This document shows, piece by piece, positions 11,821 through 24,300 of a stretch of DNA of 64,000 nucleotides. Position 1 is the first letter of the stretch, and the number at the start of each line of letters is the position of its first letter. Source of the DNA: Pegea sp. RAD2-039 (lineage: Eukaryota > Chordata > Thaliacea > Salpida > Salpidae); assembly GCA_034620365.1 (NCBI GenBank), contig JAQGEQ010000127.1:1-64000 (forward strand). The letters run 5' to 3'. The notes under the pieces were generated by a model that did no database searches, had not been told where the DNA came from, and saw nothing but the letters and a program-made list of their open reading frames with translations. Made by a program: the position numbers and the translations under genes.

Positions 11821-12930
11821 GGCGAAATAGTACTTGGATCTAGCTTCTATTTTGAGGTTCAAATTGGGTCATCTAGGAAGCAGCCGCAAAGGAAAAGAAT
11901 TAAGAGAAGAGCTGATATGACTATCTAGACCATAACTGAGTATTTGTGTGCTACTCAGCTTAATAAAAGAGCATCTTGACGCTCTAGTTATTAAAAAGTA
12001 GAAAAGTTAAAAAAGAGAAAGCAGAAGAGATTCTACCTCAAGGGCAAAAGAACAAACAATAAGCACTACTGGATCTAATCAGGGATCAAGAAGTAAGCGA
12101 GAGCTTTCTCGCTGTGAAGAAGAGCAGGATGGAAGCAATCACAAATGGAGACGGGAGAGTTATGAGCGTTTTCCCAAAGATTAATAGTGAACTCCTTATA
12201 GATTGTTACAACTACAGCATAAAAAACAAACTGAAGCAAAATACAAACTTTGTAGCGCTAGAACTTCCTTCCTATACTTTGTATTGTTTCATTTCGCTTG
12301 GTTCTTTTATTCAGTATGCAAATTTTTTGGTAGAAGTTTTCCTTTCACCCGCAGATACTTAGTTCGTCAGAGATACAAAATTACTTTTAACAAATTGCAG
12401 TATATGGAGAAGAAGAACTTGTTTCCGAGGTTATTTTGTGTAAAAACATTAAATAAAGTCTGATCCGAAACACTTGAAACTTTTAATAGATCTTCTGCCC
12501 CTTAGAATTCCAATTTTTTGTAGAGAGCGCAGGGACTTTTTTGGTTTAGGAAGAAGGGTTTGTAAATTTTTAGATATTGTCCATTAATTCTCTATGAGAG
12601 GTAAAAGTGGCAGTGAGTTTGATATGAAATGGGAAACACAATGGAGATTGATTTGACAAAGCAAGAAGAGAGCTTTGTACAATTACTTAAGATAAAGATG
12701 TTAATTAAAAGTTCCTATCCTTAATCTAGTCAACAAACAAGATGATGTGTAAACAATATTGAATTGCTGGAGGCTAACCCGATGATAAGCTTTATATAAA
12801 GAGTCATCATCATTTCAATATACAAACTAACTAATAGCTGAATTTCATCTGCATATACAAACAAACTAACATCATCTACTGATATTTGAGTCTATAGACA
12901 GCTCTTTTAGCTTAAACAATTTAAAGAAAG
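11821..12930 (+). other. Non-coding or unassigned sequence after LINE; small open frame
   Basis: This segment is found only in copy 2-3 spacer DNA. An 86-codon plus frame at 12,203-12,463 has one hydrophobic stretch (FLYFVLFHFAWFFYSV), then a basic tail. It overlaps another open frame at 12,114-12,362. I recognise no family. It could be a fragment of a host membrane protein or of another element. Confidence 0.25.
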
Positions 12931-13314
12931 TTCAAAAATGAACTTCTGTTAAGTTTAAATAAAAATTCCAAAATATTTCTAATCGGGGTTCCAAGTTAAC
13001 ATCAGATAGGATGTCTAGAAAGACAATAATAAAGATCATTAAAAAGACATTAGAAAGTTGCGATAAAAGTAAATTTCTTAAAAGCACAATTTAGCTAGTA
13101 ACTAATTGATTCAATTAAAAATTAATCTAATTATTTAAAACTATTTGTTTATTGATCATTCAATTTTATTAATTACAATTCTTTCTACTAAAAGCTTTTT
13201 AAAGACTCAAATTAACATCCCAACAAATCGAATAAATGAAACTTTTATTAAAACAACAAAATAAACAATTTTAACAAATAAACAAAAAATCAAACAAATG
13301 AAAGTTTCATAAAC

Positions 13315-15903
13315 TCAATTGTGACTTCTCAGATGTTTGTTTAAAACAGAAGGAGACAAAAACCCTTTTTTACAAACACTGCAGTTATATGGGAAGTTTC
13401 TGGTGTGGATGTTGATCTCGTGTTGCTTCAAAGTAGATGAATTCGTAAATGATTTGGAGCAATTCTTGCAATGAAACAACCTCTCGCCTGTGTGGATTCG
13501 TTTGTGTACTGTGAGACTACATGATCGCCCAAATGTCTTTCCACATTGATTACAAACAAAAGCTTTTTGCTTCTGGTGAGTATTACGGATATGTTGTTGC
13601 TTGTTAGATTTCCGACTAAACGATTTTTCGCAAAGCTCGCATTGATACGTCACCTTTAAGTGAACTGACTCATTATGCCGGTTGAGGTTCTTTTTTAGGC
13701 CAAAGCTTTTTCCACACAAGCGGCAAACAAAATTTTTCAATTTATTGTGGGTTACTTGGTGTTGTTTGAGATGGCATTTATAATCCGCAGAAAAGTCACA
13801 GAGATTGCATGGATACTTTTTATCAGACGGATGTTTTCTTTTAAGATGAACGTCAAAAACTTTCTTATCAGCAAAGATGTCTTCACAAAACTCGCAGTGA
13901 TAAAGATCAGCTGCACAATAATTGTTTTATTACAAAAATTAATTTTATTCTAGTACTAGAAACATTACTAAGATATATTTTTTTACAAATAATTGAAAAA
14001 GTTAAATTTACTTCTTTTGAGTAATTCAGGATTCCTTTTCAGATTCTTGATTTCTTTCTGAGGACTTTTAGCTGTAAAAAGTTACTTGTAGTTATTCATA
14101 AGATTGTCTTTGTGACTAATTACATTAGTTAACTTTTTCGATTTTTCAATTAAAGTAATTTATAAATAATTTAGTATTAATTTACTAAATAAATATCTTC
14201 TAACTTTTGTTTTCATCTTTCGGGGCATCTTCTAAATCTTCATGTTCATTATCAAGAACATTTTCAAGCATTTCTTCATTATCATCTGCAATATCCTCAT
14301 AATCATCTTTATCACCATTATCAAGAGCGTTCTTCATTTGATCTTCATCTTCACAAATATACAGAGTATTATCAATGTGATCTTCATCATCACAACCATC
14401 CAGAGTACTATAAATGTGATCTTTATTTCCATCTTCAAAATTGCAATCATTAACGTCATTTAGGTCTTCATCATCAAGAACATTTCCATCCAAGTTTTCA
14501 TAATCATTACTTTCAACTACATCTTTAACTGGATCTTTATCAACAACATCATCATCCAGTTGTTCTTGAATGGCTTCAGGACATTCTGTAACAATAAGAC
14601 TAATTAAAAAACCTTCAGTGCAAGTTCTATTGGTCATGATAAGGGTTTTAATTCTATTCCTTATCAAAACAGATCACTATTATTTAATAATAATATATTA
14701 TCTATAATGTAAATGGGTTACTATTGGTCATAAATATTTTCTTGTTTGTGATTACTTATAACACTAGAAACATTATAACTTTAGATTAGAAGTTGTACTT
14801 AGAACAGTTTTACTTTCAAACTTTCTTCTTCTAATCTCTGGTTGATTGAAACAACTTTTACATCCACCACAACCTTCACTATCAGATTTTGATCCTTTTA
14901 AAACAAATTTGTTGTTTAAATTTAAATATTTTATTGAATATAAACTTGTATCACAATTTCTTGGTCAGGCAGTAAGCTTAACAGTCATTAGATTATTAAA
15001 AGATCAAAATTATAAAAACCAGTTCAATAAAAGATTTATCAAACACTTCAACAATATTACTTCAAAGGTTTTCTCAGTTCATTATATTAAACTTCCAATA
15101 TTAAAATAACTTGGTTATATAACTAAGCACCAAAATATAAACAAACAATAAAATCATATATTATAACATCATAAGATCATTTAAAGTTGAAATTTACCTT
15201 CTTCAACCAATAAACTAGAAGAATTGAAGTCTTCTTTTTGTTTAGTTTGAAAATGAATTTGAGTTTCTATTGGTTCTGTCTTACAAAGCTAGGAAGCAAA
15301 AAAAAACCTAGTAAAATTATACAGTCTAGATTATTTATTTATAAAAGATTAAAAAGAAATTCATAAAAAAAATACTAAAACCATCTAACAAATTATTTTT
15401 TTCATGTAGAAACAACTAACATTTTGACAATAATTATATATAAACAAAATAATGATACTTACAAAGGTTTCAGATAAAGATACAGTGTTTAGGTCTTCTC
15501 CTTGACTTGTAGAAGCAACAGGTTCCTTAGATGGAATTTCAGAGATGTTATTATCACCATTTGAAACCACTTTCCCTAAACTATTTCTATTGTTTTGTGT
15601 TTTTTCTTCATAATATTTTATGATTTTACACTTTGCATATTGTATTTCTGAAGAACTCCAACTTATGTTATTCTGAAGCCTTTTCATGTTAAACCAACGC
15701 TGAATCAATTTATATGAATAGCCAGATTTTTCAGAGAGTTTAATTAGTTGTTCTTCTGATGGGTAAGGGAAAGCACAAAAATTATTCAAAAATTCCAACT
15801 CAATAGTGGGAGAAATATAATTATCTGCAGGAGTTTGATCAGCTACAGCAAAATTATTCTCTTCTAACCACAAATCAGCTGTAATAACTTGATGAATTTC
15901 CAT
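13315..15903 (-). CDS. Homeodomain-acidic linker-C2H2 zinc finger protein, copy 3, intact
   Basis: Five exons join in frame: 15,463-15,903, 15,198-15,288, 14,205-14,585, 14,012-14,071 and 13,315-13,910, giving 522 residues. The ATG at 15,903 opens MEIHQVITADLWLEENN. Residues about 30-90 are a divergent homeodomain (PYPSEEQLIKLSEKSGYSYK, then IQRWFNMKR). Helix 3 has WFNMKR, so the normally invariant Asn51 is Met. Residues about 178-304 are strongly acidic with recurring D/E-D-x-x-N motifs. A 20-residue linker (NLKRNPELLKR) precedes seven C2H2 fingers at about 327-520, for example CGKSFGLKKNLNRHNESVH and CGKTFGRSCSLTVHKRIH. A nuclear DNA-binding regulator is the natural inference. The linker exon also occurs in the PRDM9-like relic near 4,030-4,066, so the finger part probably comes from a PRDM9-type gene. 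Splice sites are GT-AG. Confidence 0.85.
14846..15109 (+). other. Antisense open frame in intron 2 of copy 3, conserved
   Basis: Counterpart of the 8,197-8,460 frame, 87 codons, open, with no ATG. The two copies differ at a handful of residues. Function and family are unknown. Confidence 0.25.
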
Positions 15904-17190
15904 TATTATCAATTACTAAGTCTGTTTATAAAAGAAATATTAATGAACTTAACTCAAGTTTAATTGAAAAAGAAGTTTTTCTATATAACTTATATAAACA
16001 ATTTAAATTATTTGATTTATATTTTTGTTTATTAATGTACATCTAAATATAAAAATGCATAAAAATATCTATAAACAAACTTCAAAATAGAATGAATTAT
16101 TTTAAAATCATGCTAAAAAAACATTGAAAATAAAAGTCACTGAAATAAACATTTGTTATAAAAAGTTAAAATACTTTTTTAAATAAACATCGTGTACGAC
16201 TGTTTTTTAATGATAAAGAAAGCAACTAAAATAATCTGGTAGCTTAACTTTTTAAATTTAACAAATAAAGTTTGGTGATATTATATAAGATTTAAGCAAA
16301 ATAATTCAGTAGAATTCGAATAAAATAAACTCTTAAAACTTTAAAAATTCAAAATAAATCTTAAAAGAAATTTTTTATGAAATAATTTGAGAACTATACC
16401 AACGGTAAATAACTTAGCCAATTTTTCTTCTCTCTTCAATTCAACTTACATTCCTCTGTCTAAGTAGTAAAAGTTTTATTTAAGTGATGCCATTTATTGG
16501 TATATAAACTGCACTTGAAGTTTAATAAAATTGTTCTATCAATTTAATCAAATATAAAATAACTAATATCTACAAAAAAAAACAATTTTTAGACGTATGG
16601 ATTCAATAACACCAAAGAAATCGGTGACAAATTGAAAATAAAACAATTTAAACATTTGAATATATAAAAACTATTCTAAGAGAGAGCTCTATTAAACTAT
16701 AAAAGTTGCAAATAACCAAAGTCTTAAAAGTGCTCAAGCCTAGCGTGGATAAGATATTAACATATGCGGTAAAATATTCTACTGTTATTCGTTTTAAATA
16801 TACTACAAACAACTCTGAATACACTACCAGAGGCAAAATATGTTCTTTACAAAATAATTAAGTGAAAAAAACATTATGTATAAATGATACATTTAAAGAA
16901 AGTAGAAAAATGATCAGATCTGTTCTTCTTATAGTCAAAAGTATATACTATAAACTTGAATTTGCAAATATGCATCTGTAACAACTTTCTCATGCATCAA
17001 TATTTACTTCTTAATGGTTTGTCAACTTTCACTTCAACAACCTGTGGAACAATTATTTAATAAAAACTCTAAAAACTTCTACCAAAACCAACTAAGCAAA
17101 AGTATAAAGAAACTAGTAACAAGAATGGATTCTCACAGAAGCTGAGGATATGAAACATATACCCAAGTATCAGTGGAATCTAATATCAGT
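15904..17190. repeat. 5' flank of homeobox-zinc finger gene, copy 3
   Basis: Third copy of the duplicated flank (compare 128-1,420 and 9,254-10,535). It is presumably promoter-bearing for the intact gene, but I see no certain promoter motif. Confidence 0.65.
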
Positions 17191-17690
17191 TGTAAAAGTT
17201 TCTCAGGGGCTGAAAAAGAAACAGAAATTGAAGTCACTTGGTAATGACAAAATGTCAAACTTCTGGCTGCACCACCTACTGCTCATAATGTAACTGCAAA
17301 CCAACTGAACAAATAAGTTTTATGATAGATAAATGATAATATCTCATCATTGATGATATCTAAGCATAAACCACAAGTGATAGTTGCATTGGCATCTTTC
17401 TTTAAGGAGTCTATAACACCTGAAACAGTTTAAGATACCTGAAACTGTGAAAAGACACCAAAAACAGTAAAAAGTAGCAGAAACAGTAAAAAGTCTAAAA
17501 AATATTTCAATACTGTTTAATCTTTAACTCTAATTATCTTCATCACTGCCAGTTTTGTGAGGAAATTTTTGGAAATGAAAGAGTTTTGAAGTCTTATATA
17601 AAAAGGAAACACAAAAATAATGAGAAAAAGTTTTCCTGCAATATATGTAGTTATTCAACTGATAATCCAACCACTTTCTAAATAAGTTTA
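17191..17690 (+). pseudogene. C2H2 zinc-finger exon relic downstream of third flank
   Basis: From about 17,540 the plus strand again shows HHCQFCEE-like and FSCNICSYS-like remnants, out of frame with each other, in the same position relative to the flank as at 1,425-2,240. This supports duplication of a unit that held a plus-strand finger gene next to the minus-strand homeobox gene. Confidence 0.5.
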
Positions 17691-18389
17691 TAAAAAAAGT
17701 TTATAAAAAAATAAATTTTAACAAATTACTTATTATTATGGTTATCATCTAATGAATAAAAATCCCAAGTATAATTGTAGAAACTAAAAGATTAAAAAAA
17801 ATGAATTAATCACCTCAAATTAATAATTTTAATATTACTATGAAAGCATGTTTAAATAAAAAACTTACAAAAATTTCCTGTTAACAAACTCGGTAAATAA
17901 CGACGAAAAACTCAACTGTCAGAATGCAGAATAAACTAACAGCGCCCAATGTTCAGAAACCTTTGCAGAAAATAATCTATGGTTCATACGTTCTGCGATT
18001 ACCATAGAAAAATAGCTAGATAAGAAACTATAAGAGGTATGCTTTCAATAATCTTTTGGAATATTAAGTAAATGATATTTGTCATATGGATTCAAATCAC
18101 AAATTGTACAACTCTTACAGCAAACATGAAACATTGTGATTGCCGAAAAATAATGCAAAGGTTTTAAGGATCACAGCTTAACATTATTGTAGAAAACAAG
18201 GAAAAAATCAGGAACAACTGATAGATGAGTAAATGGCCATAGAAATGATAAATACCAGCTATTATATAACATTTATAAAAGCTGTAAACAAAACAAAAGA
18301 ATTTTCTAGAAAATTAAGTTTTTTTTAATAAAATAAATTTAAATATATGCTCTTCTTTTCAACATTTAATTAAAATATCCGGAGAAGGA
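17691..18389. other. AT-rich segment with no recognised gene
   Basis: No gene, RNA or named repeat seen. Confidence 0.4.
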
Positions 18390-19080
18390 ACAAATAGCAA
18401 GTTTGACATTTAGTAGATTAGGTACTATACCATCGCTACCAGATGCTTCTCAGGACCCATTGATGAAATGGCTTTGCTGGGTTCTTCTCTTGTTGGTCCA
18501 CAATCTAGATCTCATATGACTAGTAGTTGCTACATTTTATTTATTATAGTGTTCATCACGGTGTTTTTAGTGAGTAAACGAGTTTAAAATGTTCCATGTG
18601 CTTCCCTATTGGTTTCTTATTTTTGTACAAAATTTATCCTGAGGCAGATTGCGGGGGAGGGGGGGGGCTGTTAGACGTTTTGTGGGTTCAATTGCACATC
18701 TAACACCATCATAAACGAATCTGGTGTCACCCATTGCTGCTACAGCTTCGATTTCTTACAGCCAAAACTCATTGACACATTTTCATGCAGCTCTACAAAT
18801 ACTTTTCTAGCTTTGCGCAAAATCTCAGAATTGCTAGATTGTTTTTGGTGCTTTACATGCGCTTGACGCTTCTTTTTTCGAAGCAGTCCTTGCTGTCATA
18901 AGTCTTCACTCCAAGAGCTTCCAGTGCGCTATTGTACATCTTAACCTTCATTTTGAAGCAAGACAGAGAGGTAGTAGTGTTGATGACTTTAATATATCCA
19001 TTAAAGTTAGGAATTCTACAATTTTCTCTGGAATGCACATGGCGATGGTGTTTAAGCGCGGTTTACTTCGATATTTGTTT
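18390..19080 (-). mobile_element. LINE ORF2 fragment, endonuclease-RT junction
   Basis: The minus strand carries decayed pieces of the region between endonuclease and reverse transcriptase of a second LINE type. They read YNSALEALGVKTYDSKDCF near 18,910, then SEILRKARKVFVELHE near 18,800, GDTRFVYDGVRCAIEPTKR near 18,715 and, after frame changes, PTREE and SKAISSMGP near 18,460. This order matches the pre-RT region of invertebrate LINE polyproteins. Stops and frame shifts abound, so it is dead. A poly-G tract at 18,652-18,667 lies inside it. Confidence 0.6.
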
Positions 19081-20361
19081 TAGACTTGTACTTTGTCTTA
19101 CTTGAAAGATGCAATTTAAAGTATACTAGAGGTGATTATTTAGAAAGTTTTTCTTTTATTGAATATTATTTGTAGTTTTACATTTTTGATTTTAGAATAA
19201 CGAACACTAAAATCAGAATGAAACTCTGATGTACTCATTTACATGTCTTCTGTGCATCTTGGACATTGAAGAACTTAATTGTCTAATTATTTAACTATTT
19301 ATTCGATCTTAATAATTTTTTCTAAAGACAGGATTTCAAATAGTTTGTGTTTATATTCAAACAAGCTAATAAATAAAAAAGCTGAAACTATTTACCTTTA
19401 TTTAGTTTAGAAGCCTTTTGCAGGATTTAATTCAATATTTCAGATATTAAGAGTCAAATTTCAACTTTGTCAAATGAGCAAATAATGTTTTCCCCAAATA
19501 ATTTTCTATAACTAAATTACTGTTGAGCAATCTATAAACTCCTTTAAGAAAGTCTAAACAAGAAGTCTTCCAAAACAATTCTTATTCACAAGATGCTACT
19601 AATAACTAAAAATCTGACTTAAAATCTTTATGTAATAATATTCTTATAGAAAATTGTTAAATCAGTTTTGCTTACTACTAATATCGAATTTTAATTAATT
19701 TGAAAAAGTAATACAGATGCATCCATATAAAAAATTATTTATTCAGAACTAGTTCAGTTGCTTCACACCAAATTCACAAATCTTTCAATAGATACAAATT
19801 TAACATCGTTTGAAATAAATTACATTTAGACAATTTTGTTAACAAGTGATGTATAATGCTGCCAGTTTATTTTTTCACTTAATTTGATATTTTTTGTTAA
19901 TTAACTTTATTTGCTTATGCTTCAATAGAGTTCTTTTTTTCTATATTAACTATACTAAAGACTTTTACAACATCCTTCAGCAGTTTTTTACAGTCTTCTA
20001 TAACAGCTGAATAGTTTGTCATCTCCAACCATGCATTGAATAAAACAAATAAAATGAAAAAAAATAGTATTAACTTGAACTTTTGCGGAACAAAAATTAC
20101 CAACAAAACATTTCTCTATTAGTGGACCTTACTTTTAATTTTTAATGTTTAGTTTTCTTTCTAAAAGGTATTTCATTTCTGCTAATTTACTTTATATTAC
20201 TACAGTAATTTTCTTATGAATTTAATCAAACATTTTTTAATTATAAAGATAATATACAAGTTGCAACAGTTAGCACTTTTACAAAGTATAAAGTTTTGAT
20301 ATATTTAAAATTGTTTGTAAGTAACTAATGTAAGAAATATATTGTGGAAGATTTTGTTTGT
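19081..20361. other. AT-rich segment; one weak hydrophobic open frame
   Basis: Mostly AT-rich DNA. A 63-codon minus frame at 19,915-20,106 begins at TTG and has a hydrophobic core (FKLILFFFILFVLFNAW) followed by a charged tail. It could be a small exon or chance. Nothing else is supported. Confidence 0.3.
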
Positions 20362-21887
20362 TTAACAAGTATTAAAATAGTCAGATTCTCCAGGATAAAC
20401 TTCGATGTATAACTTATATAGCTTCCTCCATAATTGCTGATCTCGCTTCCAAATATTTTGTACATATGTGTGATCTAAAATCATTAATACACTTTTAGTA
20501 AACAATTGATAATAAGTAGAAACTATTTCAAAAAATAATACTCATCAATTACCAATGTAATCGTAGCCGATGCAATGACAGATTTTACATCCACCGAAAG
20601 AGATGTAACAACATTTTTCTGATGATTCACAACTGATGCCATCATCATTATCACATTTAGGAAGTTTAAAATCACTATCTTCAGGACTAAAAATTTTGTT
20701 ATATAAAACAAAAAAGTTAAAATTTTGAAAAAAAGTTGTAAATTTACATTCTGTCTGCAAATTCTTTTAAAAACACTTCCAACATATTAAGTCTCCAACT
20801 AAAATAATCACAAGACCATGCTCGGCGACGTCCACATTTAGATGAATCATCATAAAATCTTGAACAATTGAAGTCAACTGTTCTATATTTACTAAGAAGT
20901 GGACATTCTTAAAAACAGATTAGAATGAAATTAACTTGTGCTCAAACAATTAGATTGAAGGTAATACTTGAAGATGGTGAAGTATAAGTTGTTGTTTCAG
21001 CTGTTGTTTCAACCACAGTTGTTGGAGACTGAGTTGTTGGTGGCTGAGTTGTTAGTACCTCAGTTGTTGGTGACTGAGCTGTTGGTGACTCAGTTGTTGG
21101 TGACTGAGCTGTTGGTAGCTGAGTTGTTGGTAGCTGAGTTGTTGGTAGCTTAGTTGTTGGTGGCTGAGTTGTTGGTAGCTGAGTTGTTGAAATATTATTA
21201 CAAAGATCTTCAGAACAGAAGCTTTGTGAGCAAGTTTCTATGGTTTCACCTTCACAAAGGGACGGATCGCTGAAACTACCGGGAATAATATTGACACAAT
21301 ATGCTGAAAAGATTGTATTTGGGTCTGCAATTGAGATAAAAAATTATGTTTACTAAACTTATACTTACTCATAAGTAAGTTTTTAAAACGCTTTTTTAAA
21401 TGTTATCAAATAGTAAACTTAGAATTGAAATCAAAGTTTGTTCATTTTAAAATTTTTGGATTGTATAATCTTTGTTTTTACCGGAAAAGTATTTAAATAT
21501 AGCAAAGTAGCAAGATGTGGATTCAGGACAGTCGACTTCACCGTTTGAAATTATATTTACTTCTTCTGTATTTTCTGATCTTTCGGCAAGATAGTTTACA
21601 CATTTGATTCCATCTAAATTAAGAAATATTTACTTTGAAGTCGTTATTAAATATTCAGAATGTTTATTAATAAATATTAAAAAGACTTCTATTATCAGTA
21701 TTATTATATTTTCTATGAGAATATATGTTAGTAAGAGGCTCTCTTTTCAATTATACTACTTTGCGTTTATTGTAATAATGAAATAAATTTTCAAACATTA
21801 TTAACAATAAAATATTCGAATATTTTCACCTGCAGTATTCACAGCATAAATCAAAACTGTAATCAAAGCTAATACAATAGACTTCAT
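20362..21887 (-). CDS. Secreted Ly6/uPAR-like protein with Thr/Pro mucin-like repeat
   Basis: Six exons join in frame: 21,830-21,887, 21,482-21,613, 20,968-21,324, 20,748-20,907, 20,553-20,686 and 20,362-20,474, giving 317 residues. Exon 1 is a signal peptide (MKSIVLALITVLIYAVNTAG). Exons 2-3 hold eight cysteines ending in CSEDLCN, the C-terminal signature of Ly6/uPAR three-finger domains. Exon 3 continues into repeats of TTQLP, TTQPP and TTESP type (20,970-21,190), likely O-glycosylated. Exons 4-5 add a second Cys-rich part (CPLLSKYRTVDFNC; SSEKCCYISFGGCKICHC) that I cannot assign. Exon 6 ends YFNTC then TAA. No C-terminal hydrophobic anchor is visible, so secretion fits better than GPI attachment. 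It lies just outside the visible start of the palindrome arm. The matching stretch is beyond the window on the other side. Confidence 0.8.
20968..21190. repeat. Minisatellite encoding Thr/Pro-rich repeat
   Basis: A tandem repeat of about 15 bp units (reading TTxxP on the minus strand, with variants) within exon 3 of the secreted Ly6-like gene. Length variation between alleles would be expected. Confidence 0.8.
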
Positions 21888-22894
21888 TTCTATTAAATCC
21901 TGCAAAATCTTTTAAATGTTTAAGTTGAAGTCTTTCAAAATAAAGTTTAAAATCAAGTCCCACCAATAAGACTATCTAAAATCGAAAGAAATTGAAGTAC
22001 TTTTAGCTACTTTCTTTTTACAACAATGATTAGACTATGCTTACTTTATATAGTGAAATTATATTTTTTTCTTTTTTAGTATTCTACTTTGTAATAGTTA
22101 AAAAAAGAGTTTCTCAATAAAGGTAAAATAGAACAAAAAATAGAATTTCTTTTGTTAGGTCTTATTTCATGTAAGATCATAAAAACGTTTTTAATGGTTG
22201 TGATCAATCTTACAAAGACTATTAAATACTCCTGGAAGTTTCATCCTTCAGATATTTCAAGTAATTAAATATTCCATTCTACACTTTTTTGCTTTCTCAA
22301 TAAAAACTGTTTCTTTATAGTTACCTTAAATATAAGAAAGTGTTGAATTTTTATTGTTAAAATATTATTCTAAATTCTACAAACGAAATTCTAGATTTGA
22401 ATTTTGCTTTTATCAAGTATGTAAAATATATTAAATTGTGTATCTTAGTGTGGGAAGAAATGAGACTTTAATCATTATGAAAAGGATGAGGTACAAGAGC
22501 TTCGATTGCAACCAGAATTTCGCGATGAATAACAATGATGCAAAATTTCACTATTTATTCAAAAATGTTGATTATTTATTAATAATTATTCAATCAATTA
22601 ATTTTAATTAGTTTTTTATATGTTGATACCAAAAATCACTTTATAAAAAATGTAATTTAGACGAGTAGCATTGCTTGTAGGCTTTCTAACATCAATCAAT
22701 TAGTAACCTTAGAAGTCTGATATCTCTGTACAAAGTTGAACTATTTTAACAATCGATTTTGTGCACGAATGATTCCTATTCATCTGTGAAAGTTTAAACA
22801 AATGCTATTAATATCAAACTTCGGATAAAAAACATTAAAAAGAGTTTATAAAATCTGTTTTAAATTAGAATTATAATAATATTAAAAAAAGGAA

Positions 22895-22980
22895 AATCAC
22901 AGTTTAGAAATGGCAATGTTGGCAATATTATAACAGTTCAACTTATGCTTGAACAACGCGAGTGATTCTGACATGAAACT
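22895..22980 (-). mobile_element. LINE ORF2 3' end remnant (left arm)
   Basis: Matches the last codons of the LINE at 58,167-58,250: the C-terminal LNCYNIANIAISKL region in degraded form. The same remnant is at about 62,995-63,080 in the right arm, so it was present before the arms arose. Confidence 0.6.
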
Positions 22981-23879
22981 ATATATGAAAAATAAAGAAT
23001 ATATTAAACTGTGTATTTTAGGCTGGGAGGAAGTGAGATTTTAATCCTTATAAAACAATGAAGAACAGAAACTTCGATTGTAACCAAAAATGTTCATATT
23101 AACGATTAATTTTGTGCTTGAATAATTCCTGTTCATCTGTGAACAAGGAATCATTGATAATCAATCATCAAATTTCAAATAAAAAATGTTAAACGAATTT
23201 ATAAAATGTGTTTTAAAATTATTCGACTTTTATTAAATATAACATAAATTTCGGGAAAATACTTTTACTAAATTAAAAGTCGATGTTCAGTTCATACAAG
23301 TTATTAAAGGTTTATGAAATAAAACCTACCAGAGACAAGTTTTTACTTTGATTCAATTTAAGAATATTAATATTTCTATGATATATAAGTTTATATAATT
23401 AGTATAACTATAATAGGTAATTTATTTTCGGTTAAAAACTTCAAAAGTTAAGGAAATAAACTTTTGAAATTATTAACTATTTTGTTCTGCAATTTTTTCA
23501 AATAAAGACATTGAAAACTTGCTGAAAAATAAATTCTTGTCGTTAAATGAACCAATAATAATGAAATAATGAATCAATTATATAAAAATCCAAGTTTTTA
23601 TTTTTAAGATAATTACTTAAAAGAAAGTTTCTGATATTTTAAAAACAAAAAATTTCCTTAAAGTGCTCTAAAGTTAATTAATTAATTTGTTTTGTTCAAT
23701 ACAATTATAAAATATGTGATAAATCTATTAAATGATTATCTTTACATGTTTTGCTGCTGTGGCTTCACTAGTTCTTATTCTAAATTGAATAAAATGTTTT
23801 TATAATATAAATTATAACGAAGAAAATTGATTAATAAGTTACTAAATTTGAGACAAATTTAGGTTATTTTTAAAAACTT

Positions 23880-24300
23880 TTATCATCGTTGTCAATGGTT
23901 TTGTCTTCCACAATTTCTTTAAAATCTTAAATTTCAATACTCCATGTTTCAGTTAGTTCTTCTTTCTCGTCTTTTCTTTCTACTTTTTCATCTTCTTCGC
24001 ATGATTTCTTTATTTCAAACAACTGTTAATTGACTTCTGCGTCTACCTTAATTTGTTTTGTAATGGAATTTTCTACCATTTTAAAGCTTCTTCAAATTTC
24101 TTTTAAATTCATTTATTCTTTAACTTTATTTTTAGCAACGAAACTATTTTGGTGCCTATCATACTTCAATCCTTTAATAATGTAATCACTAACCTCTATG
24201 TTGTCATAGATGACAATAAACGTACGGGCAATACACACCATTCCAAGAGTAACAAAATTTGAAATCACAATATTCTTTTAGCAAACTAAAACTTTCATTA
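23880..24300 (-). pseudogene. Unidentified coding-like relic (left arm)
   Basis: The reverse complement resembles the better-preserved copy at 61,680-62,080. Readable parts include VTLGMVCIARTFIVIYDNIE and a Glu/Lys-rich tail. The family is not recognised. Stops interrupt both copies. Confidence 0.3.

Noticed and set aside
14242-14463. Plus-strand Ile-rich 73-codon frame
   Set aside because: It is antisense of the acidic exon of the homeobox-zinc finger gene.
128-17190. Three direct 1.3-kb repeats as LTRs of a retrotransposon
   Set aside because: The repeats extend into the homeobox exon and have no TG...CA ends, primer-binding site or gag-pol between them. They are flanks of duplicated genes.
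18652-18667. Poly-G run as a possible G-quadruplex or regulatory site
   Set aside because: It is one G run inside a dead LINE, more likely slippage.
20968-21153. Plus-strand frame of LLVTELLVAELL repeats
   Set aside because: It is antisense of the Thr/Pro repeat exon of the secreted gene.
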